A stretch of 64,000 nt of DNA from Virgisporangium ochraceum (GTDB lineage Bacteria; Actinomycetota; Actinomycetes; Mycobacteriales; Micromonosporaceae): NCBI RefSeq assembly GCF_016863655.1, contig NZ_BOPH01000031.1, positions 62,001 through 126,000 of the forward strand, written 5' to 3'. How positions within the stretch are numbered: position 1 is the first letter of the stretch; each line of letters opens with the position of its first letter. Shown here in pieces: positions 52,410-61,185 of the stretch. The notes under the pieces are model-generated. The model saw only the letters and a list, made by a program, of their open reading frames with translations, was not told where the DNA came from and ran no database searches. Made by a program: the position numbers and the translations under genes.

Positions 52410-53426
52410 TCAGCCGACCCTCCGGCGGACCACCCACCAGCCGCACAGGAGGAGCAACGCGCCGGCACCCAGGTACAGGGCCAGTTCCAGCCACTGGAAC
52501 GTCCAGTAGCGGTCGGTGGGCTGGTACTCGACGTCGAGGTGGAGGTCGAGGGCGCCGAGGCAGGCGGCCGTGTCGCCGAACGTTCCGGTGGCGCCGGCCG
52601 GCGCCGGATCGGTGAAGCAGCGGTCGAACTCCGCGCGGCTCAACGGTTCGCCGTCGGCGGTGCGGAGGACACTCGCGTCGGTGACCCACGCCCCGTCGAC
52701 CGTGACGCCCTTGACCACCGCGGCGCCGGTGATGCTGCCGAGCCCGCGGGCCGCGTTGATGGCCTCGGCCGTCATCGGCATCCGCAGGTGCTCGCCGGGA
52801 AGGTAGTGCGGCCGCACCAGGTTCGGCACGGCGAACTGCACGAGGACGACCGCGAGCAGCGTCACCGCCATCGCGGCCAGCGTGCGACGCAGCAGCATGC
52901 CGACGACGGCACCGAGCACGACGGCGAACGCCGCGTAGCCGACCGGCGCCAGGTTGCGGGCGCCGAACGGCACCAGTTCGAACCGGTCGGCGCCGACCCG
53001 GTCGACCGGACCGGCGGCCCACGTGAGCGCGAGGCTCAGCAGTCCCGCGACGGCCATCGCGGCGGTGGCGACGACGAGCACCTTCACGGTGAGCCAGCGG
53101 CGGCGGCCGACGCTCTGGTTCCACACCAGCCGGTGGGTGCCGGTCTCCAGTTCCCGCGCGACCAACGGCGCGCCCCAGAACACCCCGACGAGCACGGGCA
53201 CGAGCCCGGACGCCCCGGCGAGGTACAGCAGGAGGTTGGTGTAGTCGCCGTGGAACTGGCGCATCGCGGCGGCGCAGTCGCCACCGGCGTCACACCGGCC
53301 CCGGTAGGCGTCGTACGCGTCGCGGATGTCGGTGCCGAGGTGGAGCAGGTACGCCAGCGCGACGGCGAGCAGCACCCCGCCGGCGAGCGCGGGCGTGCGG
53401 AACTGCCTCAGAGTGAGCCAGATCAT
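52410..53426 (-). CDS. ABC exporter permease, larger paralogue
   Basis: A 338-residue permease with six hydrophobic segments and a large insert between the last two. It begins MIWLTLRQFRTPALAGGVLL. It shares GAPLVARELETGTHRLVWNQ then SVGRRRWLTVKVL with the permease at 26918-27556. The insert (about residues 220-300) includes two cysteines (DRCFTDPAPAG, AACLGALDLH) and is probably extracellular. The start overlaps the ATPase stop codon by ATGA. Confidence 0.9.
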   Translation of the reverse strand: MIWLTLRQFRTPALAGGVLLAVALAYLLHLGTDIRDAYDAYRGRCDAGGDCAAAMRQFHGDYTNLLLYLAGASGLVPVLVGVFWGAPLVARELETGTHRLVWNQSVGRRRWLTVKVLVVATAAMAVAGLLSLALTWAAGPVDRVGADRFELVPFGARNLAPVGYAAFAVVLGAVVGMLLRRTLAAMAVTLLAVVLVQFAVPNLVRPHYLPGEHLRMPMTAEAINAARGLGSITGAAVVKGVTVDGAWVTDASVLRTADGEPLSRAEFDRCFTDPAPAGATGTFGDTAACLGALDLHLDVEYQPTDRYWTFQWLELALYLGAGALLLLCGWWVVRRRVG

Positions 53427-54127
53427 GATGCCAACACCCCGAGCACGAGGTCCTCGAGCGAACCGCCGGACGATGCGACGAGGTCGCGGACGTCGCCGGC
53501 CATCCGCACCCTCCCTCCACTGAGGACGATGACGTGGTCGCACACCCGCTCGATGTCGCCGAGCAGGTGCGAGGACAGCACCGCGCTCGCGCCGAGTTCG
53601 GCGACGAACTCCCGCAGGGTGCGCAGGAAACCCTGACGGGCCAGGGGATCCAGCGCGGCCGCCGGCTCGTCGAGGATGAGGAGGTCGGGTCGCTTCGCGG
53701 CGGCGACGGTCAACGCGAGCTGCGCCCGCTGCCCACCGGAGAGCCGGCCGGCCTTCTGCGCCGGGTCGAGCCCGACCTGCGCGACCCGGCGGTTGGCCAG
53801 CGACGCGTCCCACGACGGGTTGAGCTTCGCGCCCAGCCGCAGGTGTTCGGCGACGCTCAACCCGGCGTAGACAGGGGTGTCCTGCGCGACGAACCCGACC
53901 CGCGCCAACCGGGCCGCGGGCGGCGCACCGAGTACCCGCAGCGTTCCCGACGTCGGTTCGAGGAGCCCGCACGCGAGGTGCAGCAGCGTCGACTTGCCCG
54001 CGCCGTTCGGCCCGACCAGCCCGACGACGCGGCCGTGCGGAACCGCGAACGAGCAGTCGGTGAGCGCGTAGCGGCGCCCGAACCGTTTCGTCAGGCCCTC
54101 GGCGTGGAGGGCGTCGTGAGGTGGCAT
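53423..54127 (-). CDS. ABC exporter ATP-binding protein
   Basis: A 234-residue ATPase, shorter than its paralogue at 27553. Walker A GPNGAGKSTLLHL, Q-loop FVAQDTPVYAGLSV, signature LSGGQRAQLALTV, Walker B LLILDEPAAALDPLA and H-loop VLSSHLLGDIE are all intact. It is paired with the overlapping permease. It is divergent from the NarL-type two-component genes, which probably control it, a common layout for DesK-like systems. No GntR gene accompanies this copy. Confidence 0.93.
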   Translation of the reverse strand: MPPHDALHAEGLTKRFGRRYALTDCSFAVPHGRVVGLVGPNGAGKSTLLHLACGLLEPTSGTLRVLGAPPAARLARVGFVAQDTPVYAGLSVAEHLRLGAKLNPSWDASLANRRVAQVGLDPAQKAGRLSGGQRAQLALTVAAAKRPDLLILDEPAAALDPLARQGFLRTLREFVAELGASAVLSSHLLGDIERVCDHVIVLSGGRVRMAGDVRDLVASSGGSLEDLVLGVLAS

Positions 54128-54234
54128 GCGCCCATCCTGCGAAGCGGGCGCGGCGCGGGCATCGGTCCGAAGAACGGGGCCACCCGTTCTTTCGACGGGT
54201 TCGCGGTGTGCCCCGCTTCTCCTAGCGTGGTGGC

Positions 54235-55338
54235 ATGAACATCGGGCTTGCCCTCCTCTTCGTCCTGGCGGTCGCCGGTGAGGCGGTCGCTGTCGCGCAG
54301 AGCTGGGGCGGCGGGTACTGGCTCGTCGGCGGCTGCGCGGCCGTCGTCGCGTGCGGTCTCGCGCTGGCGCGCCGGTGGGACCGGCGGTGGACGGCCGTGG
54401 CCGGCCTCACCGTCGCCGCCGGCGCGATCGGGGCGTCCGCGGTCGCCGACCTGCCCGCTGAGCCGGGTCCGGCGCTGGCGTCGGCGCTGGCGGTGCTGGT
54501 CGGATCGGCGGTGCGCGTGGTGCGGGCGGGGTGGGCGGTCGCGATCGCCGGTGGCGGTCTCGCGGTGGTGGCGGCCAGCCCGGTCAGCGCGAGCGCGGGG
54601 TCGGCGGGTGCGGTGGTCGCGCTCAACGCGGTGGCGTGGGCGGCCGGCGTGACGACCGGGGCGACCCTGCGGCTGCTCGACGCGCGGGCGGCGGCGACGG
54701 TCGCGGCCGTGCGGCAGCAGGAACGGCTGGAGCTGGCCCGGGAACTGCACGACGTGGTCGCGCACCACATCACGGGGATGCTGATCCAGGCACAGGCCGC
54801 GCAGGTCGTCGCGCGGCGCGACCCGTCGGCGGTGGCCGCGCCGCTGTCCGGCATCGAGGCCGCCGGTGCGGAGGCGTTGTCGGCGATGCGGCGGGTCGTC
54901 GGCCTGCTGCGCGACCACGACGACGCGGCGTCGGCGTCGCCCGGTCCGGAGAGCCTGGCCGACCTCGTGACGCGGTTCGAGCGGCAGGGTCCACCGGTGC
55001 GGCTGTCCATTGTGGACAGTTCGACGGCGGGTGGCGCCGGATGGCCGCCCGAGGTGACGAGCACCGTGTACCGGGTGGTGCGCGAGGCGCTCACGAACGT
55101 GGCGCGGCACGCGCCGGGTGCGCGCTCGGTGCGGGTCAGCGTCGACAGTGGACCGTCGGGGGTGACCGTCGAGGTGGCCGACGACGGTCCGGCGGTGGCG
55201 CAGCCGTCGTCGGGCGGGTTCGGCCTCACCGGGATGCGCGAGCGCGTCACGAGCCTCGGCGGCACGGTCGACGCCGGTCCGGGTGAGGGCGGTGGCTGGC
55301 GGGTCCGCGCGACGCTTCCCCCGCCGGTGCTCCGGTGA
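54235..55338 (+). CDS. NarL-type sensor histidine kinase
   Basis: A 367-residue DesK-like kinase. An N-terminal membrane region of about four to five segments (GLALLFVLAVAGEAVAVAQS onward) has no large external domain. HisKA_3 follows with the H-box LARELHDVVAHHITGMLIQA near residue 170. The ATPase domain has VREALTNVARHAPGA and FGLTGMRERVTSLGG. TAGCGT lies six bases before the ATG (54223-54228). Without an external domain it probably senses through the membrane, for example by contacting the ABC permease. Confidence 0.93.
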   Translation: MNIGLALLFVLAVAGEAVAVAQSWGGGYWLVGGCAAVVACGLALARRWDRRWTAVAGLTVAAGAIGASAVADLPAEPGPALASALAVLVGSAVRVVRAGWAVAIAGGGLAVVAASPVSASAGSAGAVVALNAVAWAAGVTTGATLRLLDARAAATVAAVRQQERLELARELHDVVAHHITGMLIQAQAAQVVARRDPSAVAAPLSGIEAAGAEALSAMRRVVGLLRDHDDAASASPGPESLADLVTRFERQGPPVRLSIVDSSTAGGAGWPPEVTSTVYRVVREALTNVARHAPGARSVRVSVDSGPSGVTVEVADDGPAVAQPSSGGFGLTGMRERVTSLGGTVDAGPGEGGGWRVRATLPPPVLR

Positions 55339-55991
55339 CCATCTCCGTGCTGATCGCCGACGACCAGGCGATGGTCCGCGGCGGGCTGCGGTTGATCCTC
55401 GAGGACCAGCCCGACATCACCGTGGTCGGCGAGGCGGCCGACGGCGTCGACGCGATCGAGCAGGCGCGGCGGCTGCGCCCCGACGTGTGCCTCGTCGACA
55501 TCCGCATGCCCCGGGTCGACGGCATCGAGGTGACGCGCGCGCTGGCCGGCCCGGGTGTGGCGAACCCGTTGCGGGTCATCGTGGTCACCACGTTCGACCT
55601 CGACGAGTACGTCTACGGCGCCCTGCGGGGCGGCGCCGTCGGCTTCATCCTCAAGGACGCCGGCCCGGCACTGCTGGTCGAGGCGGTGCGGGCGGCGAAC
55701 AACGGCGACGCGCTGGTGTCGCCCTCGGTCACGGTGCGGCTGCTGCGGCAGCTCACCGCGGTGCGGGCACCGGCGCCGGGCCCGGCGGGGCACCGCCTGT
55801 CGGATCGGGAGCTGGAGGTGGTGCGGGAGATCGCGCGCGGGCGCACGAACCAGGAGGTGGGTGCGGAGCTGTTCATCTCGGTGAGCACGGTCAAGAGCCA
55901 CGTGGCGACGATCCAGACCAAGCTGGGTCTGCGGAACCGCGTGGAGATCGCCGCGTGGGCGTGGGAGAACCGCGTCGCGGAAGGCTCGTAA
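55335..55991 (+). CDS. NarL/LuxR-family response regulator
   Basis: A 218-residue regulator. Receiver: VLIADDQAMVRGGLR, phospho-Asp in CLVDIRMPRVDGIE, switch IVVTTFDLDEYVYG and Lys GFILKDAGP. The LuxR-type HTH is LSDRELEVVREIARGRTNQE, followed by STVKSHVATIQTKLGLRNR. The GTG start overlaps the kinase stop codon by GTGA. Its last 101 bp are also the 3' end of the convergent PucR gene. Confidence 0.93.
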   Translation: MTISVLIADDQAMVRGGLRLILEDQPDITVVGEAADGVDAIEQARRLRPDVCLVDIRMPRVDGIEVTRALAGPGVANPLRVIVVTTFDLDEYVYGALRGGAVGFILKDAGPALLVEAVRAANNGDALVSPSVTVRLLRQLTAVRAPAPGPAGHRLSDRELEVVREIARGRTNQEVGAELFISVSTVKSHVATIQTKLGLRNRVEIAAWAWENRVAEGS

Positions 55992-57087
55992 GCCAGGTGT
56001 GCAGGGCCCACCACCACCGGAGGGTCTCCAGGACGGTCAGCCGCTCCTCGGTGCCGGCCGGCAGTCCGGTGAGGTCCTGCAGCCGGCGCAGCCGGTACCG
56101 CACGGTGTTGGGGTGCACGTGCAGCGCCGACGCCGTCTGGTCGAGCCGCTGGCCGTGGTCGAGGTAGCTGAGCGCGGTGGAGACGAGCTCGCGGTGGAAC
56201 GGGTCGCCGGGCCGCAGCCGACCGAGCAGCGAGTCGCGCAGGAGGGCCGCGAGGCCGGGCTGTGCGGCCAGGGCCGCCTCACCGGCCAGGTCGGCGACGG
56301 CGTGCACACCCCGCCGACCGAAGCTCTCCGCCGCCTGCCAGGCCGCGACGCACAGCCGGTAGGCGTCGGCGGCGTCGGCCAGCGGCACGGCCGGGCCGAA
56401 GACCGTGAGCGTCGCCGCGCCGGTGGGTTTCGGTGGCCGGGCGCTCAGGCCGGCGACCCGTCCGTCGACCGTGCCGAGGAGACCGGCGCAGCGCACCGCC
56501 GGCCGGGGTTCCGGGCCGGTCACCAGGCAGTGGTACGGGGTGGCCGGGTTCAGGCCGAACCGGGCCAGCTCGTCGGCGTCGGGCCCGGTTCCCTCGCCGA
56601 GGAGCAGCCGGCGTAGCAGGCCGGCGACCGCGTCGGCCCGGTCGTGGGCCAGCCGTCGTTCGGCCGCGTGGTAGCCGTCGATCAGGTGCCGTTCCAGCGC
56701 GCTGGCGTACCGGTCGAGCTCCAGCGCGCCGTCCAGCAGGGTCTCGTACGGGATCCCGGCCCGCCGGCCCCGGTCGATCGCGATCTCGAACACGCGCGTG
56801 CGGCCGGCGCGGACGCCGCACAGGACGGCGGCGAGCGGAACACCCTGCGCCGCGCGGTCGGCACCCAGCCGCGTGGCGTCGGCGAAGTCGTGGTGGTCGG
56901 GGTCGCCGGTACCGTCGAACGCCGCCAGCCCGGCGTCGAGCAGGACAGCGACGTGACGGCGCGTCTCCGCCACCGGCAACCGGGCGATCTCGGGCGCCGC
57001 GGTGCGGGCGGCGTCGACCATCGCGTCGACCACCAGGGGATCGGCGCCGAGCGTCCGGACGAGGGGGATCAGCGAACCGGCGGTCAC
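55891..57087 (-). CDS. PucR/CdaR-type helix-turn-helix regulator
   Basis: A 398-residue regulator. An N-terminal sensing domain resembles the helical domains of PucR-like proteins (VVDAMVDAARTAAPEIARLP). A central GGDEF-like/CdaR region follows (PYHCLVTGPEPRPAVR). The C-terminal HTH_30 motif is LDQTASALHVHPNTVRYRLR and RLQDLTGLP. I chose GTG 57087 because AAGG is six bases upstream; a TTG at 57117 extends it. The last 33 codons are antisense to the LuxR gene. It is divergent from the secreted propeller protein and may control it. Confidence 0.85.
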   Translation of the reverse strand: MTAGSLIPLVRTLGADPLVVDAMVDAARTAAPEIARLPVAETRRHVAVLLDAGLAAFDGTGDPDHHDFADATRLGADRAAQGVPLAAVLCGVRAGRTRVFEIAIDRGRRAGIPYETLLDGALELDRYASALERHLIDGYHAAERRLAHDRADAVAGLLRRLLLGEGTGPDADELARFGLNPATPYHCLVTGPEPRPAVRCAGLLGTVDGRVAGLSARPPKPTGAATLTVFGPAVPLADAADAYRLCVAAWQAAESFGRRGVHAVADLAGEAALAAQPGLAALLRDSLLGRLRPGDPFHRELVSTALSYLDHGQRLDQTASALHVHPNTVRYRLRRLQDLTGLPAGTEERLTVLETLRWWWALHTWLTSLPRRGSPTPTRRSPRGSADPAWSGSSPRGS

Positions 57088-57242
57088 GGCGTGCCTTCCG
57101 TTGTCACCCGCGTACAACGTCGCGCTCCGGCGTTGGACCCGGGGTCCTATCGATGGGGACCGATCAGGGGTTTGCTTGTGTTACCGCAGCGTAACTTCGG
57201 CGCGCGGTGAGCGGAATCCATCGCCGCCCTTGGAGGGGATCC

Positions 57243-58475
57243 GTGACCGTCACATCCAGGCGCCTGATCGGCGCATTCCTGGCCTCCGTGCTGCTCGGCG
57301 CCGTTCCCGGGCCGGCACCCGTACAGGCCGCGCCTGCTCTGCAGCAGGTGATGTTCGTCGGCAACAACTGGGACGGCACCGTCGACGTCATCCGCCCCAG
57401 CGGCACGTACGCCAGGCTGGGCCGGATCAACGTGGTCCCGGACCGCCAGCAGCGGCTGTGGGAGATCTACCTCAACCCGGTGCGGCTGGCGTTCTTCCTC
57501 GGCATCCGGCAGGGCCCGGGCGAGGGGCACGACCAGCTCGTCGACGACATGTACGCCACCCCCGACGGCGGCGCGCTGGTGGTGTCGCGGCCGAGCTTCG
57601 CCGACGTGGTGTCGGTCGACCTGCGCACCGGCGCGATCAGGTGGCGGTTCCCGGTGTCCGGGTACCGGTCGGACCACATGGCCGTGTCGCCCGACGGCAC
57701 CCGGGTGGCCGTGTCGGCGTCCACGTCGAACACCGTGCACGTGCTGGACATCGACACGGGCGCGCAGGTGGGCTCGTTCGCGACCGGCGACAAGCCGCAC
57801 GAGAACGTCTTCACCGGCGGCGGGCGGTACCTGTGGAACATGTCGATCGGCGAGGTGAACACCGACCTCGACGCACCGTGGCTCGACTTCACGAAGGGCG
57901 ACCGGCGCATCACGGTCGCCGACATGACGACGTTCCAGGTCGTGCGCGTCGTCGACATGCGCCAGCGGCTCGACGCCGCCGGCCGCAGCGACCTGTCCGA
58001 CGCGGTGCGGCCGGCCGTGTTCACACCCGACGGGTCGAAGCTGTACTTCCAGGTGTCGTTCTTCAACGGGTTCGCCGAGTACGACGTCGCGACGGACCGG
58101 ATCACGCGGGTCCGGACCCTGCCGAAGAACCCGAACACCAGCGACGACCGCACCACGTGGGTCAACGACTCGCGCCACCACGGCCTGTCGATGAGCACCG
58201 ACGGCGCGAAGGTGTGCGTCGCCGGCACGATGGACGACTACGTCACGGTGGTCGACCGGGCGACGTTGCAGGAGGGCCCGCTGGTCACGGCCAGCAAGCC
58301 GTACTGGGCGACGGTCAGCGGCGACGGTCGGGACTGCGTGATCTCGGAGTCGGGCTCCGACCGGGTGTCGGCGATCAGCTTCGCCACCGGTCAGCGCGTC
58401 GCGAGCGTGGCGGTGGGCGACCATCCGCAGCGGGTCCGGGTCGGGCGCGTCCCGGCCGACTGGACCGCACCGTAG
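57243..58475 (+). CDS. secreted YVTN-type beta-propeller protein
   Basis: A 410-residue exported protein. A signal peptide (about 1-30) ends near PVQAAP. Repeated four-strand blades follow, such as VSVDLRTGAIRWRFPVSG, HMAVSPDGTRVAVSASTSNT and VHVLDIDTGAQVGSF. It looks like a seven-bladed YVTN/quinoprotein-like propeller without a catalytic motif. The GTG start is behind GGAGGGG. GTTAC-N6-GTAAC at 57180-57195 in the leader may be an operator. The role is unknown; surface binding is possible. Confidence 0.85.
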   Translation: MTVTSRRLIGAFLASVLLGAVPGPAPVQAAPALQQVMFVGNNWDGTVDVIRPSGTYARLGRINVVPDRQQRLWEIYLNPVRLAFFLGIRQGPGEGHDQLVDDMYATPDGGALVVSRPSFADVVSVDLRTGAIRWRFPVSGYRSDHMAVSPDGTRVAVSASTSNTVHVLDIDTGAQVGSFATGDKPHENVFTGGGRYLWNMSIGEVNTDLDAPWLDFTKGDRRITVADMTTFQVVRVVDMRQRLDAAGRSDLSDAVRPAVFTPDGSKLYFQVSFFNGFAEYDVATDRITRVRTLPKNPNTSDDRTTWVNDSRHHGLSMSTDGAKVCVAGTMDDYVTVVDRATLQEGPLVTASKPYWATVSGDGRDCVISESGSDRVSAISFATGQRVASVAVGDHPQRVRVGRVPADWTAP

Positions 58476-58479
58476 CTCT

Positions 58480-58537
58480 GTTCCCACCTGCCGTGACGCC
58501 GGTCCCGCCGCCCCGGGACCGGCGTTACGGTGGGAAC
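58480..58537 (+). promoter_or_regulatory. long hairpin overlapping the next gene's start
   Basis: ACGCCGGTCCC (58496-58506) pairs perfectly with 58515-58525. Outer CCGT/ACGG and GTTCCCA/TGGGAAC pairs extend the stem. It begins 5 nt after the propeller gene stop codon and contains the first GTG (58530) and likely ribosome-binding site of the next gene. It can act as a terminator, an attenuator, or a translation block. Confidence 0.6.
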
Positions 58538-59327
58538 GGTGTCCCTCCTGCACGTGATGACGTTCAACCTCCTGTACGCCAGCGTCGACGGGCCGCACCG
58601 GTGGGCCGACCGGCGGCCGGTGGTCCACGCGCTGCTCGACGCCGAACGGCCCGACCTGATCGGCACCCAGGAAGGACTCGCCGCCCAGCTCGACGACGTC
58701 CGGGCCGACCTCGGCCCCGGGTACGGGTTCGTCGGGACCGGGCGCGACGGCGGCACCGACGGCGAGTTCACGGCGGTCCTGTACCGGGTCGAGCGGCTGA
58801 CCCCGGTGCGGCACGGGGTGTTCTGGCTGTCGGACACGCCGGACGTGGCCGCCTCCAACACCTGGGGCGCCCGCTGCGTGCGGATGGCGACATGGGTCCG
58901 GTTCCTCGACCGGGTGACCGGCCGCGAGCTGTACGCGGTGAACACCCACTTCGACCACATCAGCGAGAACGCCCGGCGACGGTCGGCGGCGCTCATCCGC
59001 GACCGGCTCGCCGCGCTCGAACCGGGGCTGCCGGTCGTGCTGACCGGCGACTTCAACGCCGCCGCGGGCACGGAGAGCCCCGCGTACCGGCTGCTGACCC
59101 GCGACGTCGGGCTGGTCGACGTGTGGACGGTCGCGGCGCGCCGCGGGCCGGACCACGGCACGTGGCACGGGTTCGGCCCGGTCGCCGACGGCGGGCCGCG
59201 CATCGACTGGATCCTGGTGACGCCCGACGTCGCCGTCGAGGCGGCGGCGGTGAACCTGTTCCGGTCGGGCGGCCGGTTCCCGAGCGACCACCTGCCGGTC
59301 CAGGCCCACCTGCGGCTGCCGGGGTAG
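58530..59327 (+). CDS. endonuclease/exonuclease/phosphatase-family protein
   Basis: A 265-residue EEP-fold hydrolase of the DNase I/sphingomyelinase type. Motifs: MTFNLLYASVDGPHRW, the metal Glu in GTQEGLAAQLDDV, NTHFDHISENARRRSA with the catalytic His, TGDFNAAAGTESPAY, IDWILVTPDV and the final SDHLPVQAHL with the second His. All catalytic residues are present. The first GTG is inside the hairpin; GTG 58539 and ATG 58557 (MTFNLLY) are later choices and one may be the true start. There is no signal peptide. The substrate is uncertain. Confidence 0.87.
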   Translation: MGTVSLLHVMTFNLLYASVDGPHRWADRRPVVHALLDAERPDLIGTQEGLAAQLDDVRADLGPGYGFVGTGRDGGTDGEFTAVLYRVERLTPVRHGVFWLSDTPDVAASNTWGARCVRMATWVRFLDRVTGRELYAVNTHFDHISENARRRSAALIRDRLAALEPGLPVVLTGDFNAAAGTESPAYRLLTRDVGLVDVWTVAARRGPDHGTWHGFGPVADGGPRIDWILVTPDVAVEAAAVNLFRSGGRFPSDHLPVQAHLRLPG

Positions 59328-59356
59328 CGCGCGCCGGGCCGTGTCAGAGTGGTGGG

Positions 59357-60445
59357 GTGAAACGCGCGCTGGCGGCACTGTCGATCGGAGCGTTCCTGAC
59401 GCTCGTGGTCGACACCGCCGGCTCGCGCGGCTCGTGGCTGGCGGTGGCGCTCGGCGGCTCGTACCTGGTCGTGGCCACGGTCGGATTCCACTACGTGTGG
59501 CCGTACGCGCGGCGGTGGCCGGCGTACGCGTACGTGATCCACCTGCTGCTGCACGGATACGCGGTGTTCGTCGCGGTGTCGACGGTCGGGTCGACGCTGC
59601 TGCTCGTCGTGCTGGTGAGCCAGAGCGTACTGCTGCTACCGCTGCCGGCCGCCGCCGTGGTCGTCGCGACGGTGCCGTTGTTCCACATCGGCATGTCGCC
59701 CCGCGACGGGCTGCGGGAAGGGCTCGGTCTGCTCGCGGCCGCCGCGTTCACCGCGGTGGTCACCAGGCTTTTGGTCCGGGAGCAGCAGGCGCGCGTCGAG
59801 ATGGCCGAGGCGCACGGTCGGCTGCGGGCGTACGCGCTGCAGGCGGAGACGCTGGCCGCGGCGCAGGAACGCAACCGGGTGGCCCGCGACATCCACGACG
59901 GGCTGGGCCACGCGCTCACCGTGGTGCAGATGCAGATCAAGGCCGCCCGGGCGGTCATCGACGACGCGGAGCGCGCCGACACCGTGCTCGCGAAGGCGCA
60001 GAACCAGGCGGAGGAGGCGCTGCGGGAGGTGCGCCGGTCGGTGTCGGCGCTGCGGGAGCCGGCCGCGCCGGTCCCGTTGCCGGAGGCCCTGAAAGCGTTG
60101 GCGGAGGAGACTTCGGCCGCCGGCGTACCGACCGGGCTCGAGGTGGTCGGAACGGTGCGGTCGCTGCCGGAGCGGGCCCACGAGTCGCTGTTCCGGGCCG
60201 CGCAGGAGGGCCTGACGAACGTGCGCCGGCACGCCGGGGCGACGCGCGCCGACCTCACGCTCGACTACACGCGGCCCGCGCTCGTCGTGCTGTCGGTACG
60301 CGACGACGGCGTCGGCCGCGCGCCCGACGGGCAGGGCTTCGGCCTGACCGGCATCCGCGAGCGGGCCGCGCTCGCGGGCGGTCGGATGGACCTGGAGTCG
60401 GTGCCCGGCAAGGGAACGACGCTGAGCGTGGAGGTTGCCTCGTGA
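59357..60445 (+). CDS. NarL-type sensor histidine kinase
   Basis: A 362-residue membrane kinase. Five or six segments span residues 5-140 (KRALAALSIGAFLTLVVDTA). A coiled coil follows (RVEMAEAHGRLRAYALQAET), then the H-box NRVARDIHDGLGHALTVVQM near residue 180. The ATPase has FRAAQEGLTNVRRHAGATRA and VRDDGVGRAPDGQGFGLTGI. The start is GTG behind GGTGGG. It is coupled by GTGA to the regulator. Its sensing part is only membrane helices, so the input is unclear. Confidence 0.93.
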   Translation: MKRALAALSIGAFLTLVVDTAGSRGSWLAVALGGSYLVVATVGFHYVWPYARRWPAYAYVIHLLLHGYAVFVAVSTVGSTLLLVVLVSQSVLLLPLPAAAVVVATVPLFHIGMSPRDGLREGLGLLAAAAFTAVVTRLLVREQQARVEMAEAHGRLRAYALQAETLAAAQERNRVARDIHDGLGHALTVVQMQIKAARAVIDDAERADTVLAKAQNQAEEALREVRRSVSALREPAAPVPLPEALKALAEETSAAGVPTGLEVVGTVRSLPERAHESLFRAAQEGLTNVRRHAGATRADLTLDYTRPALVVLSVRDDGVGRAPDGQGFGLTGIRERAALAGGRMDLESVPGKGTTLSVEVAS

Positions 60446-61116
60446 GGGTGCGGGTGCTGCTCGTCGACGACCAGGCGTTGTTCCGCGAGGCGCTCGCCAC
60501 CCTGCTCAGCGTGCGCGACGACATCGAGGTCGTGGGCGAGGCGGGCAACGGGTCCGACGCCGTGCGGCGGGCCGCCGACCTCGCGCCCGACGTGGTGCTG
60601 ATGGACCTGCGCATGCCGGTGCTCGACGGGGTGGCGGCCACGCGGCGGCTGCGCGCCGAGCACCCCGCGGTGCGGGTCATCGCGCTGACCACCTTCGACG
60701 ACGACGAGGACGTGTTCGCGGCGCTGCGCGCCGGCGCGGTCGGCTACCTGCTGAAGGACGTGTCGTCGGCCCGGCTCGTGGAGGCGATCCTGGCGGCGGC
60801 CCGCGACGAGTCGGTGCTGCAGCCGTCGGTGGCGGCGAAGGTGGTGGCGAGGCTCGTCGCCTCTTTCGGCGACAAACCAGCTGTTTCAGCACAACTGCCT
60901 GTCGACGACGCTCCACCACCGGTGGTGCCGCTGTCGGAGCGCGAGCTCGACGTGCTGCGGCTCCTGGCGGGCGGGCGCAGCAACCGGGAGATCGCGAGGG
61001 TACTGCACCTCGCCGAGGGCACGGTGAAGAACCACGTGACGAACGTGCTCGGCAAGCTGGGCGCCCGCGACCGCACGCAGGCCGCGCTGCGCGCCCGGGA
61101 TCTGGGGCTCTTGTAG
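60442..61116 (+). CDS. NarL/LuxR-family response regulator
   Basis: A 224-residue regulator. Receiver: VLLVDDQALFREALATLL, phospho-Asp in VVLMDLRMPVLDGVAA, switch IALTTFDDDEDVFAAL and Lys GYLLKDVSSARL. A linker (about 130-155) has a local run of AT-richer codons (GDKPAVSAQLP). The HTH is LSERELDVLRLLAGGRSNRE then GTVKNHVTNVLGKLGARDR. The small membrane-protein gene 69 nt downstream is a possible target. Confidence 0.93.
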   Translation: MRVRVLLVDDQALFREALATLLSVRDDIEVVGEAGNGSDAVRRAADLAPDVVLMDLRMPVLDGVAATRRLRAEHPAVRVIALTTFDDDEDVFAALRAGAVGYLLKDVSSARLVEAILAAARDESVLQPSVAAKVVARLVASFGDKPAVSAQLPVDDAPPPVVPLSERELDVLRLLAGGRSNREIARVLHLAEGTVKNHVTNVLGKLGARDRTQAALRARDLGLL

Positions 61117-61185
61117 CGGGGTCATGACCCCGACCGTGACTTCCGGCACGTCACACCGGGCTGGAACCTCGGCAGGATCTCCCGC

